In this document: piece by piece, positions 41,824 to 45,187 of the stretch | How the letters are laid out: every line of letters begins with the position of its first letter | Numbering within the stretch: the stretch's first letter is position 1 | Assembly: GCA_003345595.1 (NCBI GenBank) | Contig: PRDI01000117.1 | Coordinates: 1-45,187 of the forward strand | DNA length: 45,187 nt | Origin: Candidatus Thorarchaeota archaeon | Lineage (GTDB): Archaea > Asgardarchaeota > Thorarchaeia > Thorarchaeales > Thorarchaeaceae | Reading direction: 5' to 3' | Position numbers and translations under genes: made by a program | Notes under the pieces: generated by a model | The model's input: only the letters and a program-made list of their open reading frames with translations | The model's database searches: none | Told to the model about the DNA's origin: nothing

Positions 41824-41950
41824 AGCAATGAGTGACGGTCAGCCTGGTGACAACAGTGATCGGTCGTGGATCTGTTCATACTGGATTCTGAATACCTTAG
41901 GACAGACCAGACCTCACTTGATTTCGTCAACACTTCTGGAGGACAATGGT

Positions 41951-43255
41951 TTGAGTGAGATGAGAGTAGTTCGCGGTATGAGGGACCTGATGGGTCCCGA
42001 GATGTACATCAGCGACTATCTGATTGAAACGGCGATCAAGGTGTTCCGCCTGTTCAACTATGAGCCTCTGGACTCCCCCGTGCTTGAGCTTTGGGAAACG
42101 CTCGCGGCCAAGGGAGGCGAGGAAGTTGAGTCTGACACGTTCAAGTTCACAGACAAGGGCGGACGCGAAGTAGGCCTAAGGTTTGACCTCACAGTCCCGC
42201 TAGCGCGGATTGTTGCGACAAGTCCCCATCTCCTGAAACCATTCAAGAGATACGCTATTGGCAAGGCGTGGCGATACGACAGGCCTCAGGCAGGTCGTTA
42301 CAGGGAGTTCACTCAAGCGGACGTGGATATCATTGGTGCGAGCAGTTCCGCAGCTGATGCCGAGGTGGTCCTGGTGGCGTTGGAGTTCTTCAGGAGAATA
42401 CTCGGGAAGGACTATGTGGTTCGAATCAACAACAGGAAAGTGCTCAAGGGCTTGACTGAGAAAGCCAGCATTCCCGATTCGCTCGCATACGAGTGCTTCA
42501 GAGCGATTGACAAGCTGGACAAGATAGGAAGGGACGGAGTGCTTGAGGAACTAAGAAACCGGGGGATTGATGCAGAGCAAAGTGGCTTCCTTCTGGACAA
42601 CATAGCACTTAGAGGCAAGGGCACTGACATCCTTGAGGAGTTCAGAGAGCTCCTGAAAGGATCCGAGATTGGCCTACGCGGAGTTGATGAACTGCGCACC
42701 ATGTCCGACATATTCGAGGCTGCCAATGCGACCGACGTCACCGAATTCGACATGTCACTCGCTCGAGGTCTCGACTACTACACCGGGCCTGTCTTCGAGG
42801 GTCAATACCTTGGAGAACCACATGTAGGTTCGGTGGCCGGTGGTGGCCGCTATGACAATCTTATCGAGAAGCTAGGTGGAGTACCGACTCCTGCGACCGG
42901 CCTATCACTTGGGATTGGCAGACTCATCGATATCATGCTTGCCAAAGGACTCGGAGAGACTCTCGCCCCGAGGCTCGATGCGCTCATCGCACCGGTCACA
43001 ACCTCTGTGTTGGCGAGTGGCATGAAAATCATGGGTGACCTCGTGAGAGCAGGCATCTCATGTGAGATTGACCTCATGGAGAGAAACCTCAAGAAGCTCC
43101 TCGAACAGGCTGACTCGAAAAGGGCGAGGTATGTCGTAATAGTGGGCGAACGCGACCTCAAGAAAGGAGAGGTCAGTCTACGTGACATGACAACCAAGGC
43201 AACCCGACAGGTCAAACTCGATGGCCTCGTGGAAACGTTTGGAGAGAAGAGCTAG
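41951..43255 (+). CDS. hisS: Histidyl-tRNA synthetase
   Basis: Class II synthetase that charges tRNA-His. Motif 2 region: LRFDLTVPLARIVA and KAWRYDRPQAGRYREFTQADVD. Histidine-specific motifs: ARGLDYYTGPVFE and GGRYDNLIEKLGG. Motif 3: SLGIGRLIDIM. The anticodon-binding C-terminus includes VIVGERDLKKGEV. The start is a TTG at 41951 with GGAGG 8 bases upstream, or the ATG at 41960 (MRVVRGMRDL). A frame opening at 41702 overlaps the previous gene and reads as non-coding there. About 434 residues. Confidence 0.95.
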   Translation: MSEMRVVRGMRDLMGPEMYISDYLIETAIKVFRLFNYEPLDSPVLELWETLAAKGGEEVESDTFKFTDKGGREVGLRFDLTVPLARIVATSPHLLKPFKRYAIGKAWRYDRPQAGRYREFTQADVDIIGASSSAADAEVVLVALEFFRRILGKDYVVRINNRKVLKGLTEKASIPDSLAYECFRAIDKLDKIGRDGVLEELRNRGIDAEQSGFLLDNIALRGKGTDILEEFRELLKGSEIGLRGVDELRTMSDIFEAANATDVTEFDMSLARGLDYYTGPVFEGQYLGEPHVGSVAGGGRYDNLIEKLGGVPTPATGLSLGIGRLIDIMLAKGLGETLAPRLDALIAPVTTSVLASGMKIMGDLVRAGISCEIDLMERNLKKLLEQADSKRARYVVIVGERDLKKGEVSLRDMTTKATRQVKLDGLVETFGEKS

Positions 43256-43360
43256 GCTTTTGGTTCTGACAGTGGACTACTTGGTGAAGGCAGTCTTGCC
43301 TCTGTCCGGCCACCAATGCATTTTTCTCATACAATGCAGCTGGAATATGAGGGCCTGTCT

Positions 43361-44200
43361 ATGACACGCATACCGGTTGTTGCAGGGTCTTTCTACGAGG
43401 GACAGTCAGACATACTCCTCAAGCGCTTAGCGAACTCTTTCCTGAAGGGTCTCGGACCAGGGAAGCTTCCCGAAGGCGAGCCGGGCAATTCGAGGAAACT
43501 CAGGGCGCTCGTTTCTCCTCATGCCGGCTACATGTACTCAGGAATGCCTGCAGCTCACAGCTACCTCAGGCTCTTCGAGGACGGAAAACCTGAGCACATC
43601 GTCATCCTCGGACCGAATCATACTGGGAGGGGAGGTCGACTGGCAGTCTGCGACGAGGACTGGGAAACACCACTTGGCACTGTCAAATACGACAGGCAGC
43701 TCGGACAACAAATCGTAGACCAGAACAAGACCGCCATGATAGACTGCGTTGCACACAGCGCTGAGCATTCGATAGAGGTTCAGCTACCGTTTCTCCAGTT
43801 CATATTCAGGAAGGGGCTTAGCTTCGTACCCGTGTGCATAAGTGATCAGAGCTATGAAGTGTGCGAGTCGATTGGCAACACCTTGGCGAAGCTCGGCGAA
43901 AAGATGGACATTCTGGTGATAGCAAGCTCTGACTTCACTCATTTCGAAACCGCCGAGAGTGCCAAGAAGAAGGACAACCAAGCGCTAGAGTATCTTGAGA
44001 ATATGGACCCCGAGGGGTTCCTTCGGTTTGTCAGGGGTCATGGCCTCAGCATCTGCGGCGCAGGTCCGATTGCTGCGGCCATGATATTCGCCATTCAGCG
44101 AGGGGCCACTGAGTTCAAAGTGCTGAAGTACACAAACTCGGGTGAAGTCACCGGGGACAAGGGTCATGTTGTAGCCTATTGCGCCGCTGAGATCCTTTAG
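43361..44200 (+). CDS. MEMO1-family protein
   Basis: A 279-residue protein of the AmmeMemoRadiSam/MEMO family related to nonheme dioxygenase folds. The metal-site residues of human MEMO1 have counterparts: H54 (LVSPHAGYMYSG), H87 (GPNHTGRGG) and C232 (ICGAGPIAA). AEHSIEVQLPFLQ and ASSDFTHFE are conserved too. The ATG at 43361 has GAGGG 8 bases upstream; an in-frame ATG at 43316 is less likely. The stop abuts the convergent MFS stop as TAGCTA. The biochemical role in archaea is unknown. Confidence 0.9.
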   Translation: MTRIPVVAGSFYEGQSDILLKRLANSFLKGLGPGKLPEGEPGNSRKLRALVSPHAGYMYSGMPAAHSYLRLFEDGKPEHIVILGPNHTGRGGRLAVCDEDWETPLGTVKYDRQLGQQIVDQNKTAMIDCVAHSAEHSIEVQLPFLQFIFRKGLSFVPVCISDQSYEVCESIGNTLAKLGEKMDILVIASSDFTHFETAESAKKKDNQALEYLENMDPEGFLRFVRGHGLSICGAGPIAAAMIFAIQRGATEFKVLKYTNSGEVTGDKGHVVAYCAAEIL

Positions 44201-45187
44201 CTAGTTGACGACGGCGTCCGAGCGTCCTTCGCCCTGACCGCCTTCCTCGGCTCCTCTCGCCTGTCTGATGACCCTATCTGGAAGCAAGGCCGCACCAGAT
44301 AGTGCACCAATTAGTGACACAAGGTATCCTAAGGCAAGACTCTCAGTGGCGACGCCGCTGCTCTCGTACAAGAACCCACCAAGCAGAGGAGCCACAACAT
44401 ATCCACTGTTGCTGACGGCACCAAAGACCCCCATGACAGAGCCATAGACACGCTTGTCCGTAAGGTCCGCAATCATGGCCTGCGTGGTGGGACCTCTCAT
44501 TGATACTGCCAGACCCAAGACCGCGCCGCCTCCAACGAAGCTGATAATGTCTGATCCTATCATGAACATAAAGAGTGACAATGCCCCCAACAATGATCCA
44601 AGGACTATCAACCACTTCCGTCCCACGCGGTCCGAAATCATTCCAAACCCGATGTTACCTACGATTATGACCAAGCCAATAACTCCAAAGAAGAGCCCTA
44701 TGGTCAGCGGTGTCACATTGAACCGGGATACTACATCTAGTATGAAGGCGACTTCAAGGATTCCAATCGCGAAGACATTGGCGAAGACTGACAGACCCAG
44801 CGCGACATACGCTTTCGGTTTCAGTGAGAGGACCTGCATGATAGAGAGATGGTCGCTGCTGTCCGCCAGATGCCCAAGACGTGTTTCTGGTTCAGTCACA
44901 AGAGTCTGCAGAGAAACGAGAGTTACCAAGGCCAACAACGCCGTGATGATGAAAGGAAGCCTGATACCCAAGAACTCTGCCAGCACGCCGCCCACGGTGG
45001 GACCAATGATGAAACCAACCATGTTACCTATGCCCAAGTAGCCCATCGCCTTTCCTCGGTTGGTGGGTATCGTCACGTCCGCAACGAATGCGTTTGCGGC
45101 AGGGAAGAACCCGGCAGACACGGCCCCCTCGCCGAAACGCGCCACGGTCATTATGATCACATCGCCTGCAAAAGCGTAGACCACATT
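44201..45187 (-). CDS. MFS transporter, N-terminus cut by window edge
   Basis: A frame of about 328 codons running off the right edge on the minus strand, so the start and the first two or so helices are missing. It begins within TM3-4 (VYAFAGDVIIMTVARFGEGA). It shows MFS-typical motifs: GYLGIGNMVGFIIGPTVGG and the cytoplasmic loop GMISDRVGRKW (motif A form D-x-x-G-R-K), and about ten membrane segments remain. The C-terminus is soluble and Gly/Glu-rich. The substrate is unknown; drug/H+ antiporter-like sequences share this pattern. Confidence 0.9.
   Translation of the reverse strand, partial: NVVYAFAGDVIIMTVARFGEGAVSAGFFPAANAFVADVTIPTNRGKAMGYLGIGNMVGFIIGPTVGGVLAEFLGIRLPFIITALLALVTLVSLQTLVTEPETRLGHLADSSDHLSIMQVLSLKPKAYVALGLSVFANVFAIGILEVAFILDVVSRFNVTPLTIGLFFGVIGLVIIVGNIGFGMISDRVGRKWLIVLGSLLGALSLFMFMIGSDIISFVGGGAVLGLAVSMRGPTTQAMIADLTDKRVYGSVMGVFGAVSNSGYVVAPLLGGFLYESSGVATESLALGYLVSLIGALSGAALLPDRVIRQARGAEEGGQGEGRSDAVVN

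Noticed and set aside
41702-41950. Extension of HisRS into the MgtC/DUF4010 gene
   Set aside because: Residues before 41951 lack any conserved pattern and the ribosome-binding site supports 41951.
1-45187. CRISPR array, rRNA, insertion sequence or prophage
   Set aside because: No repeat-spacer pattern, transposase motif, integrase or rRNA-like block was found.

Overview
This window is a gene-dense piece of an archaeal chromosome. The evidence is the information-processing and cofactor genes: archaeal/eukaryotic-type GlyRS and TrpRS, a thermosome, an RNA polymerase Rpb6/RpoK subunit, the archaeal-type S-adenosylmethionine synthetase, an AK6/Fap7-type kinase, archaeal phosphopantetheine adenylyltransferase, HMG-CoA reductase for isoprenoid lipids, and an Nre-family-like protein. 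Many genes have A/T-rich TATA-like boxes about 25-35 bases before the likely transcript start, with short or no leaders, which is also archaeal. Alpha-SNAP/TPR-like proteins, a MEMO homologue, and a group 3b [NiFe] hydrogenase would fit an Asgard-type (for example Thorarchaeia-like) or deep euryarchaeal lineage. I cannot fix the lineage without a search. No rRNA, tRNA, CRISPR array, insertion sequence or prophage was seen.

Layout. 1-9.1 kb: a partial polytopic membrane protein, an M28-type peptidase followed by CoaD, a UspA/ASKHA-ATPase pair, a small unknown protein, and divergent GlyRS and class II HMG-CoA reductase genes. 9.2-13 kb: two convergent helical-repeat (SNAP/TPR-like) genes, an AlaX tRNA-editing protein and a small unknown. 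13-21.2 kb: a GT-C glycosyltransferase, a divergent Nre-like repair protein, two tandem paralogous zinc-ribbon membrane proteins, TrpRS, a helical protein, and an HTH-CBS regulator. 21.2-28.2 kb: AdoMet synthetase divergent from that regulator, several small proteins, a metallo-beta-lactamase-fold hydrolase, an SPFH/zinc-ribbon protein, a TPR protein and an iron-sulfur flavoprotein.

28.4-32.4 kb holds a complete hydBGDA-type [NiFe] (sulf)hydrogenase operon, expected to couple H2 to NAD(P)(H) in the cytoplasm. It is followed, after a hairpin, by a large solitary N6-adenine DNA methyltransferase. 35-45 kb: a membrane protein, AK6 kinase, a RimI-like acetyltransferase overlapping a DUF89 phosphatase, the thermosome with an RpoK that carries an extra helix-hairpin-helix domain, an MgtC/DUF4010 transporter-like protein, HisRS, MEMO and a partial MFS transporter.

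The most unusual items are the HhH-RpoK fusion behind the thermosome gene, the SNAP/TPR-like pair (one with a C-terminal beta-sandwich), a possible dispersed SPFH/zinc-ribbon membrane module, and a palindrome between the HTH-CBS regulator and AdoMet synthetase. Several starts were moved from the longest possible reading frame to sites supported by ribosome-binding sequences, TATA position or family length; these cases are marked.
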